Positions 21,096 to 32,926 of a stretch of DNA of 64,000 nucleotides are shown here, in pieces. Below the pieces are notes generated by a model. The model searched no databases. It saw nothing but the letters and a program-made list of their open reading frames with translations, and was not told the origin of the DNA. A program made the position numbers and the translations under genes. The stretch is taken from assembly GCA_030544215.1 (NCBI GenBank), contig JARZZO010000004.1:19642501-19706500 (forward strand). Reading direction: 5' to 3'. How positions within the stretch are numbered: the first letter of the stretch is position 1; each line of letters starts with the position of its first letter. The stretch comes from Zantedeschia hybrid cultivar (lineage: Eukaryota; Streptophyta; Magnoliopsida; Alismatales; Araceae).

Positions 21096-24016
21096 CCGCT
21101 GAGACCAAACAATAACCCCTCGGATAGCGCACTAGCTACTCCGGCCTGACAGGCTAAAGGTGGTTCTGCTTTCCCCAGCACGAGTGACACTCCGAATGTA
21201 CTACTCCCACACCGGTACTAGCTATAGCCCGGGGTACACCAGGTGACCCACTCTCAAGGCGTCACCCCACCACTCCCACACCGGTGCCGTGTCACTCCCA
21301 CACCGACACAGGGTGCCTAAGCGCTAGCAACTGTCACTCTAGGCCCACGATCGCACAAAACGCAACACAATGCGATCCGATCACGTAGAAATCATCATCC
21401 TCAAGCATAATTTCAAGCATGCAATTAACCAAACTACCTATCAATGTAAACACATATTAATTGTAGGAATTAATGAGATTCTATCTTGAATCGTGTCGCC
21501 CAAGGCTGACGTCATTCAAAACTCCTAAACTGGTTCATGTGAAAATGGGCCTCGGAATATGGCCTAAATCGCGTCGTGCAATGTAGTAACATTTTAAAAG
21601 GCGTCGTTTTTCCTAGTCGCCTATTAACGACAAAAACAGAATCACGGCTCGGGGTGAACCGGGCTAAAACGCGTCGTTGGGGGCAGACGCCATTCAAAAA
21701 GGCGTCGCTGTCCCAGGACGTCATTTAGCGTTCGCCAACAGGTTCCCCTGCTGGCCTTCCCCGAGCTTTAAAAAAATGGGATTTCTCCCCAAATCACATA
21801 AAAACATAACACAAACGGGAGGAGAAGGAAAATCGAAATACCCATTAAAAGCCCTTCATTCCTCATTTACAATGTTAACATTTTCGCCCCAAAGATCCCC
21901 TAAACATGCTTCAAAAGCGGGAAAAAACATAGTTTTAAACAAAATACAACGGGGATCGTCACCCTACCGGTTACTCGAACTCCTCCGAGCTCTAAGCCGC
22001 CGAACCGCCACGCCACACGCCGCCGTCGGTACTGCCGTGGACGCCGTTACTCCACCGGGACGTCGGCCACCGTCCAGAGAGAAATGCGCCGCAGAGGAAG
22101 TGGTGGTGGTAGTGGAGGAAGTTAGGAGGTTGATGAAGTGGAGGGAGAGGAGGAATGGGGAGAGGAAAGGAAGGGGAGGGGGAAAGGAGTCGCCGGAGGC
22201 CGGAGAGAAGAGAGGAGAGAGAGAGAGAGGAAAGGAGAGAATGAGGAAAAGGAGGGAGGGTTCACAGGGTCAAACTGAAGATAGGTAAAACGTGTCGTCC
22301 AAGTCCGACGTCATTCAGATGACAAGTCCGGGCCGTATACTGACATAGCAAGGTCGTACTCTAAATGGCGTCGTCCACGCAAGACGCCATTCAGACGATA
22401 AGATCGGGGCCGTACTCTCGCGGCCCAAAGCCAACCCACGTGGTGCCCACGTGGCAGAGCCAAAAACGCGTCCACATCACCAGACGCCGTTTGAAAACCC
22501 AAGCCCCAACCACACAAGGGCCCAAACCGAGGGATCCGACCCCAAAACTGACCCAATAACCGGATCCGAAACCTCAATCCTTACACCGCCCACGCCAACT
22601 TATCAAAATGCCATCGGGCATGGCGGAAGTGCTATCGGACCTCAACCCTATTGTCCCCCTTGTCCCACATACTCTAGGCAGTAGGCCTATTATGTACCAC
22701 CACCACCTCCTCCCCAGGCTGATCCGACAACTCAAGCTCTGCTCGCAAAGATGGAGCATATGGATGAACAGTTCAATAATTTTCTGAAGATGATGGGAGT
22801 TAAGGTTGCACCTGAGATCAGTCTTCCTAGCCTGCCTATGTTTCATTTGCCGCCCTCGGAAATGCCAGTATATAGAAAATATAATGGTATTGGTAACCCC
22901 TTCACCTATTTGAAGGAGTTCATGTACGAGTCATCCTTCTGGCAGAACGACAAGAGGTCGTTGGCATTCCTATTCAGGAAATCGTTAGAGGGGCCAACTC
23001 TCGAGTGATTCTTCTCATTAGAACCGTCCGAGGTGGAAGATTACGGTATCGTATCCCGAAAATTTATTCAACGATACCAGGACAGAGTCGCACTGTCTCT
23101 GTCCATCACTGATCTGGTTGCTGAGAAGATAAAGTCCTATGAGGACTTCATCACATTTGCTGATAGATGGAGGGGTATGGCGGAGAAGATTAAGGATTAT
23201 ATGTCCGAATCTGAACAAGTCAAGATGTTGATTTCCACCTCCCAATGCAAGCTGGTCCTAGCTTTGAACAACTTGACCAGCATGGCAAAACTTTACGAGA
23301 GGGCGCGTTACTGTCAGAACGCCTTCAAGGATGCCACTTTTTCCAATGTCTTTGATCCTTACCGACCCAGCAGACCTCCACCTCGGAAGCCTGCCGTGCC
23401 AAATCCTCCTAGCACGGGTACGACAACTGAAGGCACGCTTTCTCAGGATCATATCAGCACCGTGAACAACAATCAGCCCCAGTTCACAAGAAACCAGCAA
23501 CCGCCAAGCCAGCAAGGTTATACACCTCCGAATCAACAAGGCTATAGACCTCCGAACCAGCAGGGTTACAGACCTCAGTAGCAGCAGTATCAGCAACCAC
23601 AGTACCAACCACAGCAGTAGCCTCCGAACCAACAGCAATATCAGCAGCTCCAGTACCAGCAGTAGTACCAGCCGCGCGCACCGTCGGCATACCATAATGT
23701 ACCTCCCCCAAATGATTACAACCAACAGAGGAAACCTCCAGGCCCTAAAAGGGCGACATATCCAGCAGTCCCAGAATCTTTACTGGACATTTTCAACGCC
23801 CTGATGGCAACCAATGCCTTAGTCTTGCCCAGGGAAAAGACAATCTGGCCCCAGAATGCCGACGCTTCCAGGTATTACGCCTTTCACAGGCAACCTGGAC
23901 ATACAATAGATACATGCTTCCAATTCCGAGATTACATCCATGATCTTAATGATCAAGGAGGCATTGACTGGGAGGAGATGAGGAAGTACATATCTGCCTT
24001 GAAGGCAAGAAGACTT

Positions 24017-24064
24017 CAACAGCAACAACAGCAACCACAACAGCAACAGCAACAACAACAACAT
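24017..24064 (+). repeat. CAA/CAG trinucleotide repeat (polyglutamine) in gag of C
   Basis: Sixteen mostly CAA or CAG triplets in frame, directly after the zinc-binding region. The tract encodes Gln with single Pro interruptions. Confidence 0.85.
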
Positions 24065-24410
24065 AGAGCGCCAGCACAGGCGGCAGCACCTCTGAACATG
24101 GGTATAGTGCAAAACCCGTTACCGGAGCATCAGCATCAAAATCAGATTGCCCCCATCTTGACGAATAGCCAGTCTGAGGCTAATCGAGGGCAGCAGTGGA
24201 AGATAGAGGACTCTTCCTCTATTTACTCAACAGGCCATCAACCGAGCACTGCCGACCAACCACCACGCCGCATTCTCCGCATACCCAAATCGCAACCCGT
24301 TACCATTACACCTGTACCAACGCCCGCATACCTTCTACCCACACCCATTACACCATCCACCACTACGCCACCATTAAACAACCATCCGCAAGCCAATTAT
24401 GCGCCCCTAC

Positions 24411-24554
24411 TGCCATCCAAACCATTACTCCGCATGCCATTTCCCACATCACCTACCACAACTACTCACCCCAGTGCCATATAGCCATCCAAACCGCTAC
24501 TCTGCATGCCATTCCCCACTTCACCCGCACCAACCACTTACCCCTCCACCATCC
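24411..24554 (+). repeat. 72-bp tandem duplication in the Pro-rich gag tail of C
   Basis: Two successive 24-codon units each start PSKPLL and continue MPFPTSP...TTY or TTTH. The first ends in a TAG where the second has CAA. Element E has a similar repeated layout at 63500-63600. Confidence 0.7.
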
Positions 24555-25084
24555 AACCATCTAAACCCCTCATCTGCACCACGTCTCCACCAAACAACGC
24601 TGCGCCATCACCTATTTGCCAGCCCCCCACACCATCTAAACCACCCACCAACCCCGCGGTGCTCAAACTATCACCTGGACCTTCCACGCTTGAAGAACAG
24701 ACGCTCCGGAGCAGGAGGATATTCAATAAGGTCTTTCCTCAATCCACTATCAGAGACGGCCCATTACAGCCGCGAGAAGAAGCTAATAATGATGAGAGTG
24801 CACCAGGCACTCAATACGACATGTTGAAACAGTTAGACAGAACACCGGCATGAATCTCCGTGCTTGAGTTGATCAAAAGATCCAAGACCCATCAGGAGGC
24901 TCTGATGGAATATTTGTAGAAGGTTGGTCAACGAAGACGTGCCGGTAGAAAAGATCACCACACTGTTAGTTCCTCAAAGGGACCTCCCCTCTATTACATT
25001 CCATACTTCGGAACTAACACCACCACCAGCCAAAAGCATGGCTTTGAGCATTACGGTCAACATCTGCAAAAAGTCGTAGACACA

Positions 25085-25735
25085 TGCCTGGTTGACACAG
25101 GGGCCTCAATCAACATTTTATCACCAAAGACCCTTGAACTATGTGGTATACCTGAGGAGAAGTGGTTGCCTTCCCCTATTTCTGTTACAGCATACGACAA
25201 TTCTACCCATTCCCTTCTAGGAATGATTTATCTGAAGGTAGAATTAGGCCATGGATGCGTGCCTGGTTGACACGGGGGCTTCAATCAATGTTCTACCCCC
25301 GAAGACCCTAGAGCTGTGCGGTGTGCCCAAGGAGAAGTGGCTGCCTAGCCCCATTTCAGTTACAGCATATGACAACTCTACCCGTTCCCCTCTGGGAATG
25401 GTTTATTTAAAAGTGGAGCTAGGTCCCGTAAGTCATGCAGAGGTTGAATTTCACATTCTCGAAATTGACCCTTCTATAAATGCCATTCTAGGACGTCCTT
25501 ACATTAAAACTCTTGAGGCGATTCCTTCTACGAATCACCAATGCCTCAAATTCCCTTTCAAAGGACGAATTATTAAAGTGACAAGTATGCCGATCCTTGC
25601 TGCTGCTCATACATTGAATGTTAAATCTGCTGTTTTACCTGGCCGACAACCTTTTCTGTCGGTATTACAGGTCTACCGTCCAGTGGCTGATCCTTTGAAA
25701 GCCGCCACCATTTCTCCTTACCCATTAAATGCTAT
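25085..25735 (+). pseudogene. Aspartic protease of element C, with tandem partial duplication
   Basis: Two copies of the protease active-site region lie in tandem: 25085-25250 (VDTGASINILSP) and 25245-25440 (VDTGASINVLPP). The second continues into the rest of the domain (INAILGRPYIKTL). The copies differ by many substitutions, so this is a join of diverged sequences rather than a fresh duplication. The first copy is out of frame with gag because of small deletions at about 24923 and 25075. Confidence 0.8.
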
Positions 25736-26813
25736 CAAAAGGGGGAAGTGCATGAGTACCCCAGGATGGAGAATCATGATGAAGAACGGCTATCAGCCTG
25801 GAAGAGGTCTGGGCACATAGTTGCAAGGCAGGACCACTCCTGTCAAAGATCATCGAGCAGCACCTGGAAGTGGTCTGGGCTATAGGCCAAGAAGACTGAA
25901 GCAAGATCTAGTTCAGCAAGCAGAGATTGAAGAAGGTCGAAAAATCCTGGAGACAATGTCTACACCACCTAAGGAAGGCCGAGATCCCCTAACATGGACC
26001 CTGTATACACACTTTGTAAAAGGGCCCATACTTAGTCACGACAACACGGTGGTCATTACTTCATGTTTTGACCTCCATTACATATATGGGAGAGACTTGG
26101 CCAGACATTGTTCTGAACTACTTACGTACCAATCCTTGGAGGCTCTGCGGCCTATGAAAAGGAGGAAATTCCATGACCCCGAATGTGAATGGTACAGATG
26201 GTTCGATCTAAGGGACCTCTACATAGCACTGAACAGATTATTCCTAGATCCTGCAGAACCCAAGTAGCCGCCGCAGATCGACGAACTGATTGAAGGTCCT
26301 GGTGCCATCTTTGATAAACGGATACTGCTGTCGGAAGAAACCGATGAAGGGGAGCCAGATGACCCCTATGAAGCTGGTTATACAACAGATCTGCTCTGGA
26401 GGGGGACATACCCTTCCCATATCTTTATGCTCCATACTCTATTCCGCACACTGCTCTTGACCCCGACTTGGTCGCGGGTCATCACTGAAGATATTCCACG
26501 GGCTCCGCCCGTTATGATCACTCTGTCCCCTCGGGACCTCATTCCATCCCCTCCTCTCGACCTAGAGAGGATGTATGATCTGATCTGGGACATATTGCTA
26601 TATGATCCCCCTAATCCTTTGGCCTTGGTGCCGCTTCCTCCGTCTGATCCTCCTTCCATTTGCATCCATTCTTGCTTTATGTTTAACTCCTCGATGGTCC
26701 AAAAAAAAACGCCAATTTGGCAACAAATTCTTCCCAAATCCTCATCAAGGAAACATCTTACTTGTCCGATTGCACCCTACCGCGCGGGTCCGTCGGTCAA
26801 GATTCTCTCTTAG
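25736..26813 (+). pseudogene. G-patch segment and linker of element C polyprotein
   Basis: A G-patch-like motif (GWRIMMKNGYQPGRGLG, then GSGLGYRPRR) is followed by a conserved linker of about 280 residues seen also in E and F (blocks DPLTWTLYTHFVKGP, CEWYRWFDLRDLYIALN, DELIEGPGAIFDKRI). Stops are TAG 25818-25820, where E and F keep CAG, and TAG 26265-26267, where E has Trp. The frame runs across the A9 run at 26701-26709 to a stop at 26811-26813. RT continues in the -1 frame. Confidence 0.75.
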
Positions 26814-27784
26814 ATCTACTCTGTCCCTCCCTACGGGAGGATTCCCCTGTATTTCCACTTGTATCCCAGGATTTTCATCCTGCTTCATTTTCATTAGGTT
26901 ATAATAGGCAGTTTAGTGAAGTTAGACAGTCCAGTTTTAGGCAGGTTAGTCAGGTTAGGAAGTCTAGGAAGCCTAAGGATAGGCAAATTCCAGATAGATA
27001 CCTCCGGGACTTAGCTGATAAATGTTCTTCTTGCTCTTTAATCCCTCAGCTTTTAGAAGATCCAATTCAGATGCCAGAAGATTGTACGGACGATGAGTCA
27101 GTTAATGATGGGTATGGGGTATAAGAGGTAGTGCATGAAAAAGACCCCATTATTGAAGATGAGGAAGATGATGAGGACGCAGCTGAGGCGTATGCCAGTG
27201 GAGTGAAGAGATTTGATGAACCCTCAGCTGCCGTAGAAGAACCTACCAAAGAAATCAATTTAGGGACTGAAGACGAACCTAAGGTTGTCCTCGTCAGCAA
27301 AAATCTTTCTACAGAGGATGAGAAGGCAATGGTACAAGTACTTAAGGACTATAAGGACACTTTCGCCTGGAGTTATGAAGATATGCCGGGGCTAGACTCA
27401 TCTTTAGTTGAACACAGGTTAACATTAAAAGATGGAGCTAGTCCGGTCAAGCAAAAATTAAGGCGATTCCACCCACAAATGGCTCTAAAGATCAAGGAAG
27501 AGGTCGATAAATTGCACAAAGCCAAATTTATTAGAGTTGTCCTTTATCCACAATGGGTGGCCAATATAGTCCCGGTTATGAAAAAGGATGGGAAGGTCAG
27601 GATCTGCATTGACTTCCGCGATTTGAACCGGGCATGTCCTAAAGACGATTTTACATTGCCTCATATTGATGTACTCATCGATAACACTGCTGGCTATGAA
27701 ACGTTATCGTTTATGGATGGATTTTCAGGATACAACCAGATTAAGCTGGCAGAAGAGGATCAAGAAAAGACCTCAATCACTACA
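26717..27784 (+). pseudogene. RT N-terminal part of element C, interrupted by a solo LTR
   Basis: The frame opens from the A9 run and contains a Ser/Arg-rich linker, a TAA at 27122-27124, then an acidic linker (DEEDDEDAAEAY), EDMPGLDSSLVEHRL, and RT blocks WVANIVPVMKKDGKVRICID and FMDGFSGYNQIKL. It runs into the solo LTR at 27785. Removing that LTR and one TSD copy restores the same frame at 30101 (TTPW...). Confidence 0.88.
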
Positions 27785-30095
27785 TGTAACTACCCGCCAC
27801 CCTATAATCGGGGATCCGATTACTAAATGGGTACCGAATCATTAATTTGGGACCAAACCAGGATCTAGTAAGTCTGGGAAATAAATAATAAACTAAGCTA
27901 AACATCCACATCGCATTGAATTGAAATAAAAGTGCAGGAATTAAAATTATTACAATGCGACTCGATACAGCAAATAATTACATTCTCCAACAGAAGGAAA
28001 TAATTAAACATACAGGCCAAAGATAAATAACAACTACATCGGGGCATACCCCGGAACAACCGCTGAAGGCACACCACACCCAGCCGCACACGCCGCTCTA
28101 AGTCTGCTGGGAGTCCTCACCTGAAAATCGCAGGGGTGAGTCTCAAGACAAGACTCAGTAGGGATCCTTCGATCCCCACTGCCCACGCACACACCCACAA
28201 GTGTAAAGTACAGCTAACAGTAAAGTAACAAGTGTAGTGGCAGGTACAATATCTAATTCTCTACGTGAGAACACATGCAGTCGAAATATAATAATCATGC
28301 ACATTCTAAACCAACCGTTAGAAAACCCACAACTGCCGTCTCGATAGAACTCGCCGACCGTACAAACAACGGTGGGAAAAACCTCGACCCGCTGAGACCA
28401 AGGAGTAGCCCCTCGGATAGCACGCTCGCTACTCCGGCCCAACTGGCTCAGGTGACTACCCCTTCCCTCAGCATGAGTGACTCTCCGAATGTACCACTCC
28501 GACACCGGTACTAGCTGACCCCGGGGTTCACCAGGTGACCCTCTCTCACTAGGCGTCACCCCGCCCACGCCCCCACCGGCGCTGTGCTCACGCCCCCACC
28601 AGCACAGGGTGATAAAGCGCTACAATGTCACTCCAGGTCCACAGTAACTGAAAACCCAACACAGTGCGATCCGGTCACGTGAAAAGTCCACGATCGCATA
28701 ACACACATAGAACCATCCGATCATGAGGAATCCATCTCTATCGGGTGCATTAACCATCTATTTAGCAGTAGGAACACGTTTTACTGGCATGAATTAGTGA
28801 GATTCTGTCTTGAATCGCGTCGACCGAGGTCGACGCCATTCAAGCTCCATGTACAGGTTCATGTAAATCAGTCTTCAGAATCTGGCCTTAAAAGGCGTCG
28901 ACACCAGTGGTCGCCCTTTTAAAAGGCGTCGACATCCTCAGACACCATTCAACACGGAAATCCGGAAATTCCAAGGCCTTATTCAGGAGATTTCTGTCGT
29001 TAAAACGCGTCGTGGGTTCCTGACGCCATTCAAAAATGCGTCGTTTACCCCCGACGTCTTTTAGCCACAGAATCCCCAACCTGGCAGACTTTCTGTCAGT
29101 CGATTCCTGTCTAAAAGGCGTCGTGATGGCCCGACGCCCTTCAAAAAGGCGTCGTCCATGCACGACGTCTTTCAACCCCAGGAACCAGAACCGCCCTAAG
29201 CCCGAGGGCTCTCTTTTCAACCCCAAATAACCCCAAAAATCATCCAAAATGGAGGGAAACGAGGAGCAATACTATCCATAGGCGAACACCCTCGTAGAAA
29301 TCCTAAACATACTCATTCTAACCCTCGAAACCAAAGATCTACTACATGCATAAACGAGGAAAACATGATTTTAAACACAACGCTATGGGGAACGTCACCC
29401 TACCGGACACTCGAACGCCTCCGAACTTCAAGCCGTCCGCCTGTCTCGCCCCACGCCGCCGCCGGTACCGCCGAGGTCGTCCTAGCCCCACCGTGACGTC
29501 GGCCGCCGTCCGGAGAGTAGAACGCCGCAGTGGAAGTGGAGGTGGTAGGGGTAGGAGCTAGGTGGAGGATGGAGTGGAGGGAGAGGTGAAATGGTGGGAA
29601 GAAAAGAGGGAGGAGGAGGGGGTCGCCGCCGGTCACCGGAGGAGGAGGAGAGAAGGAGAGTAGGAGAAAATGAGGGAAAGAAGGAGGGCTCGCGGGGTTA
29701 ACCAGAGACTAGCTAAAACGCGTCGACATCTACGGACGCCTATCAGGTGACATGACGGCCGCTCTGACAAGATTCTGAAACGCGTCGTCCTACACAGACG
29801 CCATTCAGACAACTTGTCAGGGACGTACTCTGACACACCCAGAGTCGCAGTCTGAAAGGCGTCGACCCACACGGACGCCGTTCAGACGACCTGACAGGGC
29901 CGTACTCTCGCGGCCCAAGGTCAGTCCACGTGGCACCCACGTGGCAGAACCTGAAACGCGTCTGCCACGGTGGACGCCGTTTAAAACGCGTCTCGAGGTC
30001 CTGACGCGATTCGACTCAGAACCTCCGCCCCTCACAAGGGCTAGAACAACGGGGGTCCGACCCGAAAACCGGATCCGAAAGTCTCGATCCTTACA
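27785..30095 (-). mobile_element. Solo LTR of family A in RT of element C
   Basis: 2311 bp, starting TGTAACTACCCGCC and ending CCTTACA, with a perfect TSD CTACA (27780-27784 and 30096-30100). Its sequence is close to the G LTRs, including the Ser/Glu-coding-like GA-rich patch at 29565-29690 and paired GGCGTCG...CGACGCC palindromes at 28815-29170 and 29715-30010. The minus orientation is inferred from element G. No internal gene is supported. Confidence 0.93.
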
Positions 30096-30100
30096 CTACA

Positions 30101-31843
30101 CCTTGGAGAGCATACTGTTATGTTGTCATGCCATTTGGATTGAAGAATGCTTGAGCCACTTATCAGAGGGCTATGATGGCAATATTTCATGACATGATGC
30201 ATATAGATCTGGAAGTGTATGTGGATGATTTATTGGTTAAGTCTAAAACAAAGGCTGAGCACGCCAAAGTTTTGGTAAGGGTATTAGAGAGATCGAGAGA
30301 GTATCAGTTAAAGATGAAGCCCAAGAAATGTGTATTCGGGGTATCTTCAGGAAAATTGCTTGGATTCATTGTCAGCAAACGGGGAATTGAGATCGATCCC
30401 AATAAGGCGAAGGCTATCAGAGAGATGCCACCTCCCAAAAACTTGAAAGAATTGAGAGGATTAATCGGGAGGTTGCAATTTATTCGCCGTTTTGTCTCCC
30501 AGCACTCACAAAAGTGTAAGCCGTTCTACGAGCTTACCAAGCCAGGAGTCAAATTCAATTGGGACGATAAGTGTCAGGAGGCATTTGATGGATTAAAGGA
30601 CTATTTGGCAAGTCCTCCTGTTTTGAGACCACCATCTCCAGGCAAACCATTGACACTTTATATTTTAGTCCTGGATGATGCAGTGGGGGCTGTCCTAGTA
30701 CAAGAAGATGAAGAAGGAAAGGAGAGGGCAGCCTACTATCTCTCTAAACTTCTCAACCCCGCTGAACAGAGATACACGGCGATGGAGAAAACATGTGCAG
30801 CATTGGTTTGGGTTGTGCAGAAATTAAAGCATTATTTTTTGGCCCATGAAGTCCACCTCATCGCTAGGATGAATCCGATCAAATTCCTTCTGGAGAAATA
30901 TGTTCTTACTGATAGGTTAGCGCGATGGCAAAGCTTTCTATCTCAATTCGATATCATTTACATTCAGCAGAAAGCGATCAAAGGCTATGCCATTGCAGAA
31001 CATCTCGCTCATCATCCCCTTCCTCGATTTGATCCAGCGCGATCAGAGTTTCCGGATGAGGAACTGATGTCCGTAAATCAAATCAGAGATGATATGTGGA
31101 CTCTGCATTTTGACGGAGCTCTGAATTCTCATGGAAAGGGTATTGGAATCATTCTGTTATCACCTGAAGGTGTCACCATTCCACAAGCCTTTCAGCTTGA
31201 TTTTCCAGTCACCAACAACATAGCAGAATACGAAGCACTTCTTGCTGGCCTCGAGGCTGCTCATTTTCATGGTGCCACTAAACTCAGGATTGTGGGTGAC
31301 AGCCAACTGATTCTTCGCCAAGTGCTGACCAAGTATCGAACTCTTGATCCTAAGCTCAAACCTTATCAAGAACTTACTTCTGCATACTCAAAGCTTTTCA
31401 CAAAATTGATCTTTGTCCATGTCCCTAGAAATCAGAACATCCTAGCTGACGCTCTAGCTTCACTTGCATCTTCCCTTGATTTTCCGATCAGCAAGCAATC
31501 CGAATCAATCATAGTTCATAGGCGTCTTTCACCTGCCGTGAAAGACCCTTCATTTCTTAGAACTAAGGAGAAATTGCTGAAGAAATTCAGAGATGGGAGT
31601 ATTGTGGAGAAAAGAGAAATCATGTTGATAGAGCTGTTAGAAGAGATGAATGAGGAACAGAAGCCATGGTATTATGAAATTGCAAAATATTGCGAAGATC
31701 AATCGTATCCTGAGGAAGCTACAACTGAGGAGAAAAGGGCTATCAGGAGAGTTGCTCAACGATACACCTTAGTTGGAGGAGCATTATACAAAAGAGGTTT
31801 TGATGGAGTTCTTCTGAGATGTTTAGACGAAGATGAGCTTTGA
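30101..31843 (+). CDS. RT C-terminal part, RNase H and archaeal-type RNase H of element C
   Basis: One frame with a TGA at 30152-30154 inside VMPFGLKNA. It carries the catalytic YVDDLLVKSK at about 30219, the RT thumb (RGLIGRLQFIRRFV), then an RNase H lacking the usual second Asp (ARMNP), then a second RNase H (LHFDGALNSHGKGIGI, NNIAEYEALLAGLEAA, GDSQLI, NILADALASL). The second is the additional domain that marks the Tat lineage and probably supplies activity. It ends in TGA 31841-31843 where E has TGG, so integrase is cut off by one nonsense change. Confidence 0.9.
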
Positions 31844-31849
31844 AAGGTT

Positions 31850-32926
31850 ATGGAAGGAGCTCATAGTGGAGTTTGTGGTGGCCATGTTAATGGACAGATG
31901 CTAGCAAAGAAGATCCTTAGACAAGGATTTTATTGGCCAACCATGGAAGAAGATTGTATAGGATATGTCCGTAGGTGTGCTAAGTGTCAACTTCACGCCG
32001 ACAAAATTCATTCTCCTGCATCTTCACTCCATCCTGTTTCTTCCCCATGGCCTTTCTCCATGTGGGCTTTCGACATTATTGGACCTCTTGGTAACCCAGA
32101 TTCCGGCATCAAGCAAAAATCTTTCATTCTCACGGCAACGGAATACTTCACCAAGTGGGCAGAAGCTGAAGCGTACACGGAAATCAAAGCATCAACCGTC
32201 TGCAAGTTCATCCTGAAGAACATCATCACAAGATTCGGAATTCCAAGCACCATCGTTACCGACAACGGACCGCAGTTCGTGTCACAAGAATTGAAGGACC
32301 TCTGCAACAGGTATAGAATTGCATTGCATCATTCATCTCCTTATTATCCGCAAGGCAATGGCCAAGCAGAGGCAACAAATAAGACTTTTATAAAAATCAT
32401 CAAAAAGACGTGTAAATCTAACAAATTCGCAGATTGGCCAGAAAAATTGGTTGAGGCTCTATGGGCCTACCGAACTTCAATCCGCACGCCTACCGGGCAA
32501 ACTCCTTATTCCTTAACATTTGGAATGGAGGCGGTAGTTCCATACGAGATCCTTATACCGTCGCTAAGAGTACAATTGAACAAGGAATTTTCCATTGATG
32601 AACATCGTTCAGCACTTCTTGCTCAATTGGAACTTTTAGACCAGAAAAGGTGGTCAGCTGCTAATCATGCAAAAGTTTATCAAAATAGACTAGCACGTTT
32701 TTATCAAAAGAAAGTCATTGAACGTAAGTTCAAAGTCGGTGAAATGGTCGTTAAAAGGATTTTTGTAAAACCTGGTGGTCCGCGTTCTAAGCTCCAACCC
32801 AACTGGGAAGGACCTTATGTTGTATCGCACGCTTTTCCTGGAAATGCTTATCGTCTGGTTAATGCAGAAGGAGAAGAGCTAAATCATCCCTGGAATGGTT
32901 TACATCTTAAGAAATACTACCCTTAG
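31850..32926 (+). CDS. Integrase of element C
   Basis: 358 codons, intact. An HHCC zinc-binding N-terminus (HSGVCGGH ... CAKCQLH, residues about 5-47) precedes the catalytic core with AFDIIGPL, TDNGPQF and YYPQGNGQAEATN (D,D,E). The C-terminal region ends in HPWNGLHLKKYYP with no chromodomain, which separates it from element G. Same frame as the preceding piece, so originally part of one polyprotein. Confidence 0.93.
   Translation: MEGAHSGVCGGHVNGQMLAKKILRQGFYWPTMEEDCIGYVRRCAKCQLHADKIHSPASSLHPVSSPWPFSMWAFDIIGPLGNPDSGIKQKSFILTATEYFTKWAEAEAYTEIKASTVCKFILKNIITRFGIPSTIVTDNGPQFVSQELKDLCNRYRIALHHSSPYYPQGNGQAEATNKTFIKIIKKTCKSNKFADWPEKLVEALWAYRTSIRTPTGQTPYSLTFGMEAVVPYEILIPSLRVQLNKEFSIDEHRSALLAQLELLDQKRWSAANHAKVYQNRLARFYQKKVIERKFKVGEMVVKRIFVKPGGPRSKLQPNWEGPYVVSHAFPGNAYRLVNAEGEELNHPWNGLHLKKYYP

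Larger units (their letters stand above)
103..22585 (-). mobile_element. Solo LTR of family A, split by two later insertions
   Basis: The LTR pieces are 103-139, 2344-2923 and 21101-22585, about 2.1 kb in total. On the plus strand it starts TGTAACGACCCGCC and ends CCTTACA, the same ends as the LTRs of complete element G, so this is a minus-oriented relative of the Tekay-type LTR. The TSD is CCGCC at 98-102 and 22586-22590. It sits inside the gag of element C. It was later hit by another LTR A at base 37 and by element B. Open frames inside it are chance frames in GC-rich DNA. Confidence 0.9.
22591..24919 (+). pseudogene. gag of element C
   Basis: Continues from 1-102. Capsid blocks are MPVYRKYNGIGNPFTYLKEF, LFRKSLEGPTLE and FIQRYQDRVALSL, then a Gln/Pro-rich region and RYYAFHRQPGHTIDTC, the zinc motif with its first Cys changed to Tyr. 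The tail is very Pro/Thr-rich. Stops: TAG 22682-22684, TGA after 23005, and TAGs at 23579, 23618 and 23660 in the Gln-rich part, where neighbouring codons are CAG. There are also small shifts around 23010 and 24480-24840. It ends at TAG 24917-24919, shared with element E. Confidence 0.82.
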
